A DNA stretch of 42,418 nt from Elusimicrobiota bacterium (GTDB lineage Bacteria > Elusimicrobiota > Elusimicrobia > Elusimicrobiales > UBA9959): the NCBI GenBank assembly GCA_016209085.1, contig JACQWV010000037.1:1-42418 (forward strand), given 5' to 3'. This document shows, in pieces, positions 16,301 through 23,886 of the stretch. The notes below the pieces were generated by a model. The model saw only the letters and a list, made by a program, of their open reading frames with translations. It made no database searches and was not told the DNA's origin. The first letter of the stretch is position 1, and each line of letters begins with the position of its first letter. The position numbers were made by a program, and so were the translations under genes.

Positions 16301-19300
16301 TGGTTACTGGCAACTGGTTACCGGTTACTGTCGTTGCAGGCGCTGTTCCGTCAACATAAATTTCTGTTGATTTTGTAATTTCTAAATTCCCCGCATTGTC
16401 CTGGCTCCTGTATTCTATTGTGCGTTGTCCTTCTAAAATGCTAAATAGTTCTGTATAAAACATAAAATCTGTTGTTGTGTCAGGGTCTATCCTAAATTCA
16501 GTAAACGCAACTCCGCTTGCCGTCCCCAGCACTACCGGGTCATACGCAGTTAAACTTATTGAACTTTGTGTGTTTGTATAGATTTTTCCGCTGACCTCTA
16601 TCCGTTCGCCTCTAATCTCTAAACTCGTTTCTGACGGCGTTCTATCTTTAATTTTCCAGAATATCCCGAATAGCGAGGCTACTTGCGTTATCCGCGCAGT
16701 TATTCTTTTATTCTCCGTGTCCAGCGCCTGATTTGGAATTTTTACCCAGCCGATTTGTGTTGAATATTCATAAACAAAGATTTCATTTTCAGGAATTCCA
16801 AGATTCGCAAGCGTCGTCGTTGAATAATAAAAATTCAATTCTGCCGGAGGTTCATAACTTCCTTCAGGCCCTATGTCATAAAGATTGCTGACCAGCAAAA
16901 GACCTTGAGCAGATGCTGTTCCTAAAGAAATAATTCCTGTGCTTGATGTCGTACTGACAAGTGTTACATCTATCTGCTGATACGCTGAAAACAAAATTTC
17001 AGGATTTCCGTCTATTGTAACTGTGCTTTTTGCAACAAATTTTAGAAATACACCAGGACTGTTTGACAGACCTGAAACATTTCCGGCTTCATCAACAGTT
17101 TTTAATGCAAAATAATAACTCGCTCCGCCAACAAGGCCTGTTACCGTGAAAGTTTCTGTTGAACCAGCCACTTTCGGCGCAGGAATGTTGGGAATATTTA
17201 TGGCTGTCACAAATGTGTTTTCATTTGTTATCGAAACATTTGCCATTCTTAAATCATAACTTGCGGCTTTTCCAATATTCCCGTCATCCCCCGGCGCTGC
17301 CCAGGACAAAACCGAGCCGTCTTCCAAAATATTCGTTATTGTCAAAGTGGAAATTGCAGGAACAATGGTATCCGGAACAGGTGTTTGATTGAAAAATAAA
17401 ATAAATGTCTGAAGGTAAGTGCCGTCAAATTTTGTGGCAAGCGAAGGCGCCAGAATAGTATCGGGCAGATTATCATTATTAACATCCGCCGTGTCTATGG
17501 TTCCTATCGGCGTAACTGACCATACGCTTTGTTTAATGCCTGTCGCAAAAACAGAAGGTCCTGAAAATGTCCCATCCCCCTTGCCGAGAAAAATATTCAT
17601 GTTCTCTATATAAACAGGTGAGACAGCAAAATCTAAAATTCCATCTTTATTAAAATCACCCGAAACAGCGCTGTTCGGCGCTCCGCCGCAGCAAGGATAA
17701 TCAGCGCCTGTTTTTCTGAATTGGCGGTTTCTTAAATTTAAATAAACAACTAATCCCTGCTGGGCTGCAAAAATCGCTATATCCTGATAACCGTCTTGTT
17801 GTAAATCAACGGATTCTGCTTCAAAAACATGTCCTGTTATCCCGCCTAAAATTGTTGTTGTGGAAATACTTTCCTGCCCGTCGCCCCAAAATATTACATT
17901 CTGCGCAATTATATCAAGATTTCCGTCTTTGTCTAAATCAACTGATTTTATGCCGTTTGCCCAGCCGCCTGGATTTACAGCGCCGGCTGGAAAAGAAAAA
18001 GTCCTGCCTGAAGAAAAATTCCCGTTTCCATCCCCCAAAAAAATGATGATGTTATTTCCATAAGTGGAAACAATATCAATCCTGTTGTCATTATTAAAAT
18101 CTAAACTCGCAATCTCGCCATATCTGGCTATAAAGCCTGCATTTTTTCCTAAACCGAATGTCCCATCCCCGTTGCCGGGAAAAACAAGCGCTGCATTGGC
18201 TGTATACAGCATAAGATTTGATACCGATGCGGTAATATCAAGATTGCCGTCATTATTAAAATCTGAAATAAAAGCATCGTCAACAGGCCCAAATCCAGGA
18301 ATCGGCGCGCTTGATACATATGCGAAACTGCCGTCCCCGTTGCCTTTGCATAAAAAATATCTTCCTCCGTAATAACCGTCTCCATTAAAGCCAATAATAT
18401 CAACATTTCCGTCTTTATTAAAATCACCTGAAACAGTAACACTCGTATCGGCAACGCTCCACGGCACTGCCGGCCCATAGTTCGGCGCGCTGAAAACTGC
18501 CTGCATAAGATTTTTAGCGGTTATATTGAGGAAAACTCCTTCGGATTTGTTTCCGGCCGCATTCAGGGATTTTATCTCAAGCACATGCCTGCCATATCCT
18601 GACAGAGGAACTGTCGCATTAAAATAACCTTTATCATCGCAGATTGTCTCAGCTGTAAGCAAAGAACCATCAATAACTTGTATTTTGGTTTTCGCCTGGG
18701 CCTTTCCGCTTATTAAAGGCGAAAGACTGTAAACTGTTGTATTGTTTATTGGCGCATGTATATCAGGTTTTAGCGGCGGAGTAAAATCTAAACCGTAAAT
18801 TTTGACCATGTTGGCATCGCCAATATATATTTGTCCGGTCTTGGGGTGTACTGCCAAGGTCGTGGGATGATCAAGATAAGCATAGTCATTTTCCATGGGA
18901 AGATCCCCAAATGAGGCAATCATGACTTGTGTGCTTGAATACATATCAATCGTTCCGCTTGAATAATTTGCGATGTAAATGTTGTCGTAAATATCAAAAA
19001 CCAGCTGACGCCCCCCATGTGAAACAGGCCATTTTGACAATAAGTTCCCCTGCGCCGAGAATTTGTATATTTTATTTTCACTGTAATTGATGGCGCTTAG
19101 ATTCCCCATGCTGTCAATCGCAAACCCCTGCGCATTGCCATATTGAATGTTGGTTGGAAAGCCTGAAATAAAATTACCGGAAGAATCTAATTTAAAAATA
19201 TAATAACGATTCAGTGTGTATACATCGTTATTTCTGTCGCACACCACATCTATCGGTATGGTTCCGTAAAACTCAGGTTGTGCGGAACAATCCACCTTTT

Positions 19301-21575
19301 TTAAAAAAACCCCATCCATAGAATATTTCTCAAAATTCCACCAGCCTGTGCAGATCCAAAAATTCCCATCAGGACAAACTGCCATTTGACGCGGGGCATC
19401 TAATTGACCTCCGGGCCATGTTTTAACAAACTGTCCGTCAGATGTAAATTCCTGAACCCTTGAATTCACCGCGTCAAGCACAAATACCCTGTTTTCTTTG
19501 TCAATTTCTATGTCAGAAATGTCTTTGAATTCTCCCGGGTTAGCGCCGTATGCGCCAAAACTTTTTACAAACTCATAATACGGATGTTCAACAGGATTTT
19601 GATATTTAATAGGCCGGACTTCCACATTCACGCTCTTTATCCCTTCTTCATTCCCGACATTGTCAATGCTTGTGTAATAAACCGTATGCATGCCAACTGG
19701 AAGCGTAAACGGCGCGGTATATGCTGTAGCAGTCATGGTGGAAAACGCCGCATCAATGGTGTAATATATTCCTTTAACACCCGATCCTTCATCTACGGCA
19801 GTAAGCGTGACCGTGTCTGTAGAGGTTATGTTTACTGTCGCTCCGTCCGCTATCGGTTTCCCGTGTATTATGGCGTTTGTTATTGGCGGACCAACATCTA
19901 CAAAAACAAGTGTTGCAGCGCTTTCCGTGGCGATATATTTATCATCGCCGTTAAACTTTGCTTTAAGTTGATAAGTAGTAGTCAATGGCTGGGGCAATGC
20001 AAATTGAAAAACCGCTGTGCCGCTTGAAAGCGTCGCTGGGCCCAGCAGTTTCCATATTTCGTTGTCTTTGTATTCAAGATATATTGTTTTGGGCTCCGTA
20101 TCCTGATGTAATATTTGAACCCCTTTATTATTCGTCATGGGTACAGATATTACAGGCATGGTAGAATATGCGACGGTTGAAAAATCGGATATATAGGTTT
20201 CTGATTTTACTACTTGAATTGTGACAGTCTGCGTGGAAGAAGTGTAATAGTAACCGTCGCCGGGAAAAGCGGCAGTGAGTTGATAATCTCCCGGAGGGGC
20301 ATCCACCTGCGGATAAACCGACGCTTCGCCGGTTCCGCCAGTCAAGGCGGCAAATGTGGAGCTGCCTATATAAAAATTAACCGTTTTTCCGAGCAAAGTC
20401 TGGCCGGAACTGGTAACTGTGGCCGCAATCATTGCGTAAGAAGAATAAACCGTGACAGTTGAACCGGTATATGCCACTGCTGCCGGCTGCGGCACTGCTG
20501 AGATAATAGAATTTGTAGCCGTTTCTTCAAGCACAGTGGGGAAATATACGGTGGCGAAGTTCTTTATCACTGTGCCTTGCGGAACATCGGGTTTAAGCCG
20601 GAGCTCCACAGTAAATTTCCCGCCTTTTCGGGAATCAAATGTGCCCGCGAATACCGTCAGTTTACGGGAATTACGGTCATAATTATAAGGCAAGGTTGCG
20701 GGCGTTTCAGTGTTCGTGGCCCAGTCAACAAGATAAAAATCTTTTACGATAAGTTCGGAATCGTCAAGGTTAGTATCAAATATATCCGTAATGTAAACAT
20801 CAAAAGCTGTGCCGGTGCCTTCGTTCTCAAACATGATGGTATAGGTCATCAGCTGTCCGGGTGTTACATACCCTTCCGGGCCAAGCATTGCGTTGGGGTC
20901 GTGAGGGAACCATGCCCTTACCACAACTTCATTCGGCGGCAGCGGCGGCGTTTCAGGCGTGGGTGGAGGTTTACGCCCGCCACATAACGGATTTATGGGG
21001 CGGCCAGATCCGGACGAGGGGGTAGGAGTAGATAAAAACACACCTTGCTTGTCTGGTTCTTTTTTATATAATTCTGAATCCCTATTTTTGAGCCGAATTA
21101 ATTTTTGAGGATATTCATTCCAAAGTTCCATATGTAAATGAGGCCCTGTTCCTAATCCGGAACTGCCAGAGCCTGCAATAACAGTATGGTCCATAGATTG
21201 ATTAATTGAAACTCTAATATCATCACAATTCAAATGGCCGTAAATTGTGTATGCGGTTTCTGAATGTTTAATCGCCACCCAACAACCAAGTTGAGTATCT
21301 GGATTCCTCCCAAATCCTACTACAATTCCTGCTCCAGCTGAGCGAACAGGAGTGTTATTCGGCACAGCATAGTCTTGACCTCCATGGATCCAAGTCCTTC
21401 CGCTTATTGTTCTGGTAGAACCAAAATAATCACGGAGATCAACATCTACAGGCGGCTGATAATCAGGAATTAGCGGGGCCGTCTCGCATCTGGCCTCGTT
21501 AAGCGGCACCCACTTAGCCAAAGCGGGGTTGGGGAGGCTACATAAAACAAGACAGATAAATATTAATCGCGGCAT
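10317..21575 (-). CDS. Giant secreted multidomain protein: M23 peptidase, Ig-like, NHL and VCBS propellers, LamG, C-terminal sorting-type domain
   Basis: A 3752-residue protein from the ATG at 21575; a TTG four codons earlier overlaps the previous stop and is an alternative. Order by approximate residue: signal peptide 1-20 ending ALA; M23/LytM peptidase with His64, Asp68, His114 and His146-x-His148 all present; a DUF11-like domain 215-345; Ig-like domains 355-650; NHL propeller 660-930; FG-GAP/VCBS repeats with DFNKDG motifs 1025-1390; fibronectin III 1405-1510; many Ig-like ‘YYSxDNxGNxE’ repeats 1650-2240 and 2490-3190; LamG 2260-2485; a second NHL propeller 3205-3490 with repeated FNKP and DRNND; a ZU5-like segment; and a FlgD/Por-type domain (FPNPAKD, then PSGVYYYLIE) at the end. 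It is probably a cell-surface or exported protein. The peptidoglycan-cleaving role is inferred from the intact M23 ligands. Seven repeat arrays and one hairpin element lie in frame. Confidence 0.88.
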   Translation of the reverse strand: MPRLIFICLVLCSLPNPALAKWVPLNEARCETAPLIPDYQPPVDVDLRDYFGSTRTISGRTWIHGGQDYAVPNNTPVRSAGAGIVVGFGRNPDTQLGCWVAIKHSETAYTIYGHLNCDDIRVSINQSMDHTVIAGSGSSGLGTGPHLHMELWNEYPQKLIRLKNRDSELYKKEPDKQGVFLSTPTPSSGSGRPINPLCGGRKPPPTPETPPLPPNEVVVRAWFPHDPNAMLGPEGYVTPGQLMTYTIMFENEGTGTAFDVYITDIFDTNLDDSELIVKDFYLVDWATNTETPATLPYNYDRNSRKLTVFAGTFDSRKGGKFTVELRLKPDVPQGTVIKNFATVYFPTVLEETATNSIISAVPQPAAVAYTGSTVTVYSSYAMIAATVTSSGQTLLGKTVNFYIGSSTFAALTGGTGEASVYPQVDAPPGDYQLTAAFPGDGYYYTSSTQTVTIQVVKSETYISDFSTVAYSTMPVISVPMTNNKGVQILHQDTEPKTIYLEYKDNEIWKLLGPATLSSGTAVFQFALPQPLTTTYQLKAKFNGDDKYIATESAATLVFVDVGPPITNAIIHGKPIADGATVNITSTDTVTLTAVDEGSGVKGIYYTIDAAFSTMTATAYTAPFTLPVGMHTVYYTSIDNVGNEEGIKSVNVEVRPIKYQNPVEHPYYEFVKSFGAYGANPGEFKDISDIEIDKENRVFVLDAVNSRVQEFTSDGQFVKTWPGGQLDAPRQMAVCPDGNFWICTGWWNFEKYSMDGVFLKKVDCSAQPEFYGTIPIDVVCDRNNDVYTLNRYYIFKLDSSGNFISGFPTNIQYGNAQGFAIDSMGNLSAINYSENKIYKFSAQGNLLSKWPVSHGGRQLVFDIYDNIYIANYSSGTIDMYSSTQVMIASFGDLPMENDYAYLDHPTTLAVHPKTGQIYIGDANMVKIYGLDFTPPLKPDIHAPINNTTVYSLSPLISGKAQAKTKIQVIDGSLLTAETICDDKGYFNATVPLSGYGRHVLEIKSLNAAGNKSEGVFLNITAKNLMQAVFSAPNYGPAVPWSVADTSVTVSGDFNKDGNVDIIGFNGDGYYGGRYFLCKGNGDGSFAYVSSAPIPGFGPVDDAFISDFNNDGNLDITASVSNLMLYTANAALVFPGNGDGTFGLGKNAGFIARYGEIASLDFNNDNRIDIVSTYGNNIIIFLGDGNGNFSSGRTFSFPAGAVNPGGWANGIKSVDLDKDGNLDIIAQNVIFWGDGQESISTTTILGGITGHVFEAESVDLQQDGYQDIAIFAAQQGLVVYLNLRNRQFRKTGADYPCCGGAPNSAVSGDFNKDGILDFAVSPVYIENMNIFLGKGDGTFSGPSVFATGIKQSVWSVTPIGTIDTADVNNDNLPDTILAPSLATKFDGTYLQTFILFFNQTPVPDTIVPAISTLTITNILEDGSVLSWAAPGDDGNIGKAASYDLRMANVSITNENTFVTAINIPNIPAPKVAGSTETFTVTGLVGGASYYFALKTVDEAGNVSGLSNSPGVFLKFVAKSTVTIDGNPEILFSAYQQIDVTLVSTTSSTGIISLGTASAQGLLLVSNLYDIGPEGSYEPPAELNFYYSTTTLANLGIPENEIFVYEYSTQIGWVKIPNQALDTENKRITARITQVASLFGIFWKIKDRTPSETSLEIRGERIEVSGKIYTNTQSSISLTAYDPVVLGTASGVAFTEFRIDPDTTTDFMFYTELFSILEGQRTIEYRSQDNAGNLEITKSTEIYVDGTAPATTVTGNQLPVTSQWYTSPVSVTLISTDSLSGIASTYYLLEVRGQKSEIRNYTEPIVISSEGIYTIYYYSVDNVKNIETEKSVSFKIDLTSPVVAVVSSPTANQFGWNNTKVTVTFIGTDTVSGIQYCTSEKTISVEGTSQTVSGWCADYAGLSSTAALMLNIDTTSPNIFYAQNPESNSAGWNNTDVILKFECSDNLSGVKICPADIILAEEGINISTSARAEDYADNFKDIFVSGINIDKTSPQIIISSALAGSIFVATKDKISIFFEVTDNFDPLPATEAFLTQIEDIGSPRGQRPYKILVSSGQIIEALDIDDGKWKLMVSATDFADNSALTESGTFEVLHDIKPPRTLLALSEPKYITEISTFIGKNSLISLSAEDDLLEIGDAKGFGISETKYQIDQRQWQVYADSFAISEEGFHMLSYYSKDKAGNTEQTKTSGLAVDNTPPTTQIQITAPKLETAGNTYITHESSFELTASDNLSGVKNIEWKINDREWTEYDQPFNLTPASTATVVFPGIISSWTFDEGAGNTAHDASGNENHGAVYGATWVDGKIRGALSFDGIDDYVLVAGSAGNPEFDVKNGASIEFWFSINRKKDIFGWAGSYPFFVSGGAYNVPGYYIWWLPAAAGHEQIFFMLGGSSGHTEQGATAQPLLLDINRYYHIAAVYDPGTAKARIFIDGAPAAENSISITGGTIPQYNLLIGARTQVDQPYYLDGIIDEVKIYSRPLTEVEIKQIYEQAVKTMEQGPYAISYRSADNIDNQETVKSITTVLDNMPPEITIKSPLGGEKFIAFKDKINIDYTVSDIGPFNTTGYLTLVECVDKTKIGAKVIVKHGDLIEPLNLPHYGFYTLFVEAQDWAEQHSSSETAKFEVIWDTMAPRSQLQAEAKVELEGTDYITANTSFTLTSVDDLLEHGDGIGLGVKNQRIGVRGEGIEKEIIFENVEPKQGEIFVTTFTLQGIEAGGERIEDGIYYLDYNAEDILGNIEQIKTSTIALDNTAPITTWQVTGDRYQVSEKMIYISERSSITLTATDPVINGVSVGVSSTIFKIDQGNFTEYVSSITLTEGKHAIIYYSIDKLGNQQEPKTIEIHVDASPPITSLIPSGTVGTDRQYYIPKTGDNAGDFYAPLWFSYKLSAYDPVVKEVSSGMFFSEYRTIELNYFGTKPLEPSPQDLRKQFLPFNYENSNSSFFLTEGIQRVDYRSRDNMLNLELTKTTTIWVDATPPVSQIVFLSTPAFHLDGLVLSSNLPMTISSEDPIIKGVASGVGASYFLENNTKILTYTQYPVPNTLPYYLSATIPDGYIEIKGYSIDNVGNNETPFIKPVVLDNTAPDAFIISPSTSINNAGLCKLIYGPNIKIIGTVTDRGERIEARGERVEFDHFSQYTLEYGWGAEPSAYQVITTSSPEQSLTEQVLGIWNMTGLSEGVYTLRLRAKDCAGNESITSIQAIISGPKLILSLGQKGNGPGEFNNPSYIAIEKSPSNPPLGKGETGGFWVSDTNNDRIQKFDSSGTYITEISAWETEEGEGKGKKTKKFNKPTGVAVDDQENLWVADRNNDRVIKFSSTGAYITSLNAQFNKPHGLAIDSGNNLWVADRNNDEVKKFSPEGNLLLTINTGIDLDFNKPHGAIAVDELNQVYITDRNNDRVLIYDSSGNFIRQLGDSNQFNKPDGIFTNALAYVYVTDSNNSRIQKFDPYGNAILVFDKGTNETETLNHPAGVTIDAEGNLFVVDSNNSKVKKYAADGELIVIASQGEKQEGEKVTKLVKKSEGGAIHHAKGIKADIPQDSLAADTEITVTSNRPIPKTSGVKRLSTSSLNQRELKIIAEPVEFGPEGTVFSLPVQIALPYNPAKLDGADENEIRICWYNQTTNQWEEMQTTVDKILKLAKAWTNHFSIYTVMVLDMPGEEFQMGEVYVFPNPAKDLEKPTFHIETGIADRVKIIVYTVSGRLAHEYTITGMPQAIDDGNGLSYAYEYTWTENIPSGVYYYLIETEKSDQKLKTKGKFAVIR
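11858..11907. repeat. Nested inverted repeat read in frame within the giant gene
   Basis: The outer arms AAAATCCCCCT (11858-11868) and its exact complement (11897-11907) enclose an inner perfect 9-bp stem, TCCCCCTTT/AAAGGGGGA, with a CCT loop (11872-11892). It interrupts the first blade of the second NHL propeller as the peptide NPPLGKGETGGF. A related inner hairpin with the same CCT loop occurs between genes at 33336-33356. Confidence 0.85.
12216..12250. repeat. In-frame array of five heptamers (CTCTCCT/CTCGCCT/CTATCCT)
   Basis: 35 bases, five 7-base units, alternating CTCGCCT and CTATCCN after the first. On the coding strand it is purine-rich and is read as DRGERIEARGERV in a loop between Ig-like domains of the giant protein. 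Confidence 0.9.
13297..13324. repeat. In-frame array of four heptamers (ACCTGNN)
   Basis: 28 bases, four units all beginning ACCTG. In the giant protein it gives WQVTGDRYQV just before an Ig-like domain strand (MIYISERS). Confidence 0.9.
13430..13463. repeat. In-frame heptamer array (CCTCTAT type)
   Basis: Four 7-base units beginning CCTC, followed by a partial fifth unit. Read as QGIEAGGERIEDG within an Ig-like repeat of the giant protein. Confidence 0.85.
13530..13563. repeat. In-frame heptamer array (CTCTATT type, degenerate)
   Basis: Four diverged 7-base pyrimidine-rich units plus a partial fifth, read as NQRIGVRGEGIEKE. It is more degenerate than the neighbouring arrays and only 66 bases from the previous one. 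Confidence 0.7.
16186..16220. repeat. In-frame array of five heptamers (TTTCTGA)
   Basis: 35 bases: three identical TTTCTGA units, then CCTCTGA and CTTCTAA. In the giant protein it is read as LEVRGQKSEIRN within an Ig-like repeat. Confidence 0.92.
16299..16333. repeat. In-frame array of five heptamers (ACTGGTT)
   Basis: 35 bases, five units of the ACTGGTT type. The same heptamer family appears between genes at 4693-4732 and 7110-7144. Read in frame as TVTGNQLPVTSQ. Confidence 0.92.
16595..16622. repeat. In-frame array of four heptamers (CCTCTAN)
   Basis: Four 7-base units, the second quite diverged. Read as LEIRGERIEVSG immediately before an Ig-like domain of the giant protein. Confidence 0.75.
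20553..20903. repeat. 351-bp segment nearly identical to 22858-23208
   Basis: Ungapped alignment (offset 2305 bases) with about ten mismatches by eye. It encodes the DUF11-like domain shared by the giant protein and the shorter M23 protein. The flanking M23 domains are much more diverged, so this block was copied or converted more recently. Confidence 0.9.
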
Positions 21576-21583
21576 TTTGAATC

Positions 21584-22822
21584 TCAAAAAGGTTTAAACA
21601 GTTTTATGCTTTTTTCATGGCCTATCAAAACATATTCCCCGTTTTCAGAAATTGAATACCTGAAATACTGTGGCCAGGCCACTTTAGCAGTTACTTTTAA
21701 TTCGCCGACCTTTTGACCGCTTATATCATAAAACAGCATGCCCTTTTCACGGCCCAACAAAAGATGTTTCCCATTTTTTGTTAAGTAAAATAATTTTTCT
21801 TGACTTGGAATATTATCAATATTATATTGATATGTCCAAGTAAGACTGCTATTTTTTATTTCGTAAACTGTTATGGTTTCTATACCTCTATCACCTCCTA
21901 ACGAGGCAACATGTGTATTAGATAGGGATACTTGGTTACTATAGCCTTTTATCCGCAAAAGTTCTTTCCGGGTGACTATATCGTGTACGTCACCACTGTA
22001 AATAACAAGAGTATTGTAAATTTCCCAAAATTGGCCTCGCAATTCTTCCCATACTATATGTCCATTTGCGCATTCAATAATCTTATTTTGTACAAACACA
22101 TATTTTCCATCTTCAGAAAAACCACGTGTTGTTCGAATATCACCATCCGCTTTGCCAGTAAATTTTACTTGGCCTTTCATATCTAAAAGATAATAAGTAA
22201 CGGATGGTGTGGTCACGTCCGGGTCACAATCCCCCTCGCCACAAATATAATAAGGAGAGAAAGGCGGCTTAATCAGAACATAACTATCGCCTCCTATGGC
22301 ATGCTCCCCCTTTCTGGAAGTCTGCCACAGTAATTTACCCTCGCTGTCAAAACATAATTTTTTATAAGGTTCATATCTTTCAAAATCTTCAAAACCCTCC
22401 AGATTTTCCCATGTATTCAATACCCCAAGATCGCAAACTATAAATTTGCCACTGCTGCTGAATTGGATATTCAACAAGGCAGTATCTGATTTGTCGGATT
22501 TGAATTCATATGTGCGTTTTGGCAGTTTCCCTTTGTAACGGTAATCCCAGAGTTTTTCCCCTTTCGTATTGTAAAGCGTTAAATATCCGGTTTCATCAGC
22601 TATGGCTATTTTTGTGCCGTCTTTGCTGATGGCTGAGGATGTAATGGGCTTGCTCAATTTCTTCTCCCAAAGGAGTTTCGGGAAAACGGCCGTTTCAGTA
22701 CTCGTGTTTATATCGGATTGAATTCGTGTCGCTGTGGAAATATCCACTTCGGGTTCATCCGCCGAGATGGCCCCGGCAAGGCCAAAAAATAAGATGAAAC
22801 TTATGCGCGTTATTTTAGCCAT
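21584..22822 (-). CDS. Exported WD40/PQQ-like beta-propeller protein (copy 2)
   Basis: A 412-residue protein from the ATG at 22822, directly after a strong AGGAGG; the TTG six codons upstream lies before that site and is rejected. There is a signal peptide of about 21 residues (FILFFGLAGAISA). The body repeats short blocks of the kind SSAISKDGTKIAIADETGYLTLYNTKGEKLW, typical of PQQ/WD40-like propellers that bind or display rather than catalyse. No catalytic residues are visible. Its N-terminal 100 residues are nearly identical to those of the gene at 23886-25106, and the rest is more diverged. It is followed, with near overlap, by the giant M23-containing protein, repeating the arrangement of the other pair. 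Its partner and function are unknown. Confidence 0.78.
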   Translation of the reverse strand: MAKITRISFILFFGLAGAISADEPEVDISTATRIQSDINTSTETAVFPKLLWEKKLSKPITSSAISKDGTKIAIADETGYLTLYNTKGEKLWDYRYKGKLPKRTYEFKSDKSDTALLNIQFSSSGKFIVCDLGVLNTWENLEGFEDFERYEPYKKLCFDSEGKLLWQTSRKGEHAIGGDSYVLIKPPFSPYYICGEGDCDPDVTTPSVTYYLLDMKGQVKFTGKADGDIRTTRGFSEDGKYVFVQNKIIECANGHIVWEELRGQFWEIYNTLVIYSGDVHDIVTRKELLRIKGYSNQVSLSNTHVASLGGDRGIETITVYEIKNSSLTWTYQYNIDNIPSQEKLFYLTKNGKHLLLGREKGMLFYDISGQKVGELKVTAKVAWPQYFRYSISENGEYVLIGHEKSIKLFKPF

Positions 22823-22825
22823 ATT

Positions 22826-22831
22826 CCTCCT
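22826..22831 (-). promoter_or_regulatory. Strong Shine-Dalgarno AGGAGG for the copy-2 propeller gene
   Basis: AGGAGG on the minus strand, three bases before the ATG at 22822. The spacing is short but the sequence is a perfect match, and the resulting N-terminus is a normal signal peptide. Confidence 0.6.
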
Positions 22832-22848
22832 AAAAAACAACTATCACC

Positions 22849-23886
22849 TTATACCAAGGCGAAGTTTTTTATCACTGTGCCTTGCGGAACATCGGGTTTA
22901 AGCCGGAGCTCCACAGTAAATTTCCCGCCCTTTCGGGAATCAAATGTGCCCGCGAATACCGTCAGTTTACGGGAATTACGGTCATAATTATAAGGCAAGG
23001 TTGCAGACGTTTCGGTGTTTGTGGCCCAGTCAACAAGATAAAAATCTTTTACGATAAGTTCGGAATCGTCAAGGTTAGTATCAAATATATCCGTAATGTA
23101 AACATCAAAAGCTGTGCCGGTGCCTTCGTTCTCAAACATGATGGTATAGGTCATCAACTGACCGGGCGTAACATACCCTTCCGGGCCAAGCATTGCGTTG
23201 GGGTCGTGCGGGGTCCAGGCTACCAGTGTATACTCACTCGGACCCAAAGGCGGCGGCGGTTTAGGTGGAGGATAATCAAACAAACATCTTAAGTCTTTGG
23301 GACGGCCGTTATAACCGTCAGGATGTGGAGGGCCAACCCAGTCTTTCCAGCACGTGGCTCCTAGTTTCGGAGGGCAGTTGTACCAAAACTCCACATGTAG
23401 ATGTGGCCTGACACGGGCATTATTGTAATAACCACTATGGTCAGATTCAGCCAGAATTGTGGTGCGGGTCACAATGTCGCCACTTTTTACATTAATTTTA
23501 TCACAATCCAAATGTCCATAAAACGTAAACACGTTTGCAGCATTCCTTATTGCGATCCAACACCCCAGCGTATAACTTTCGTCCACATCCCCACCGGCTT
23601 TGCCTACCAGAACCACGGTGCCATCTCCGATTGGGTAAACGGGGGTGTTGTCAGGTGATAGGAAATCCGTTCCGCCATGAGGATGGGGGCGGCCTTTTGT
23701 GCTTCCGAAATCTTCATTTATTTCATCGGACACGGGGTACCGATAGTAATCCGGCATTGGTGCATCTAAATTCTCACAGTCGGCTTCGCCAAATGGGATT
23801 TTTGGGCCCACATCGGCAAAAGCCGGTTGATAGAAAATTGCCAGAACGAATCCTGCCCTTAATATTTCCCTCATGATTTTAACCAT
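22849..23886 (-). CDS. Exported M23 (LytM) peptidase with DUF11-like domain, truncated relative to its giant paralogue
   Basis: A 345-residue protein whose ATG shares its A with the stop of the preceding gene (TGATG). It has a signal peptide (FVLAIFYQPAFA) and an M23 domain with the ligands in PHGGTDF, FYGHLDCD and RPHLHVEF, so it is predicted to cleave peptidoglycan cross-links or peptides in the envelope. From about residue 215 it has the DUF11-like domain that is almost identical to that of the giant protein. The sequence then stops at NFALV, exactly where the giant protein continues NFATVYFP, so it looks like the front end of a longer protein cut off by a rearrangement. The next gene begins within 30 bases. 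Confidence 0.82.
   Translation of the reverse strand: MVKIMREILRAGFVLAIFYQPAFADVGPKIPFGEADCENLDAPMPDYYRYPVSDEINEDFGSTKGRPHPHGGTDFLSPDNTPVYPIGDGTVVLVGKAGGDVDESYTLGCWIAIRNAANVFTFYGHLDCDKINVKSGDIVTRTTILAESDHSGYYNNARVRPHLHVEFWYNCPPKLGATCWKDWVGPPHPDGYNGRPKDLRCLFDYPPPKPPPPLGPSEYTLVAWTPHDPNAMLGPEGYVTPGQLMTYTIMFENEGTGTAFDVYITDIFDTNLDDSELIVKDFYLVDWATNTETSATLPYNYDRNSRKLTVFAGTFDSRKGGKFTVELRLKPDVPQGTVIKNFALV
22858..23208. repeat. 351-bp segment nearly identical to 20553-20903
   Basis: Second copy of the duplicated DUF11-like segment. Homology to the giant gene stops abruptly at its 3' end, nine bases before this gene's stop codon. Confidence 0.9.

Noticed and set aside
22823-22840. TTG start for the copy-2 propeller gene
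   Set aside because: The strong AGGAGG lies downstream of the TTG and directly before an ATG that opens a normal signal peptide.
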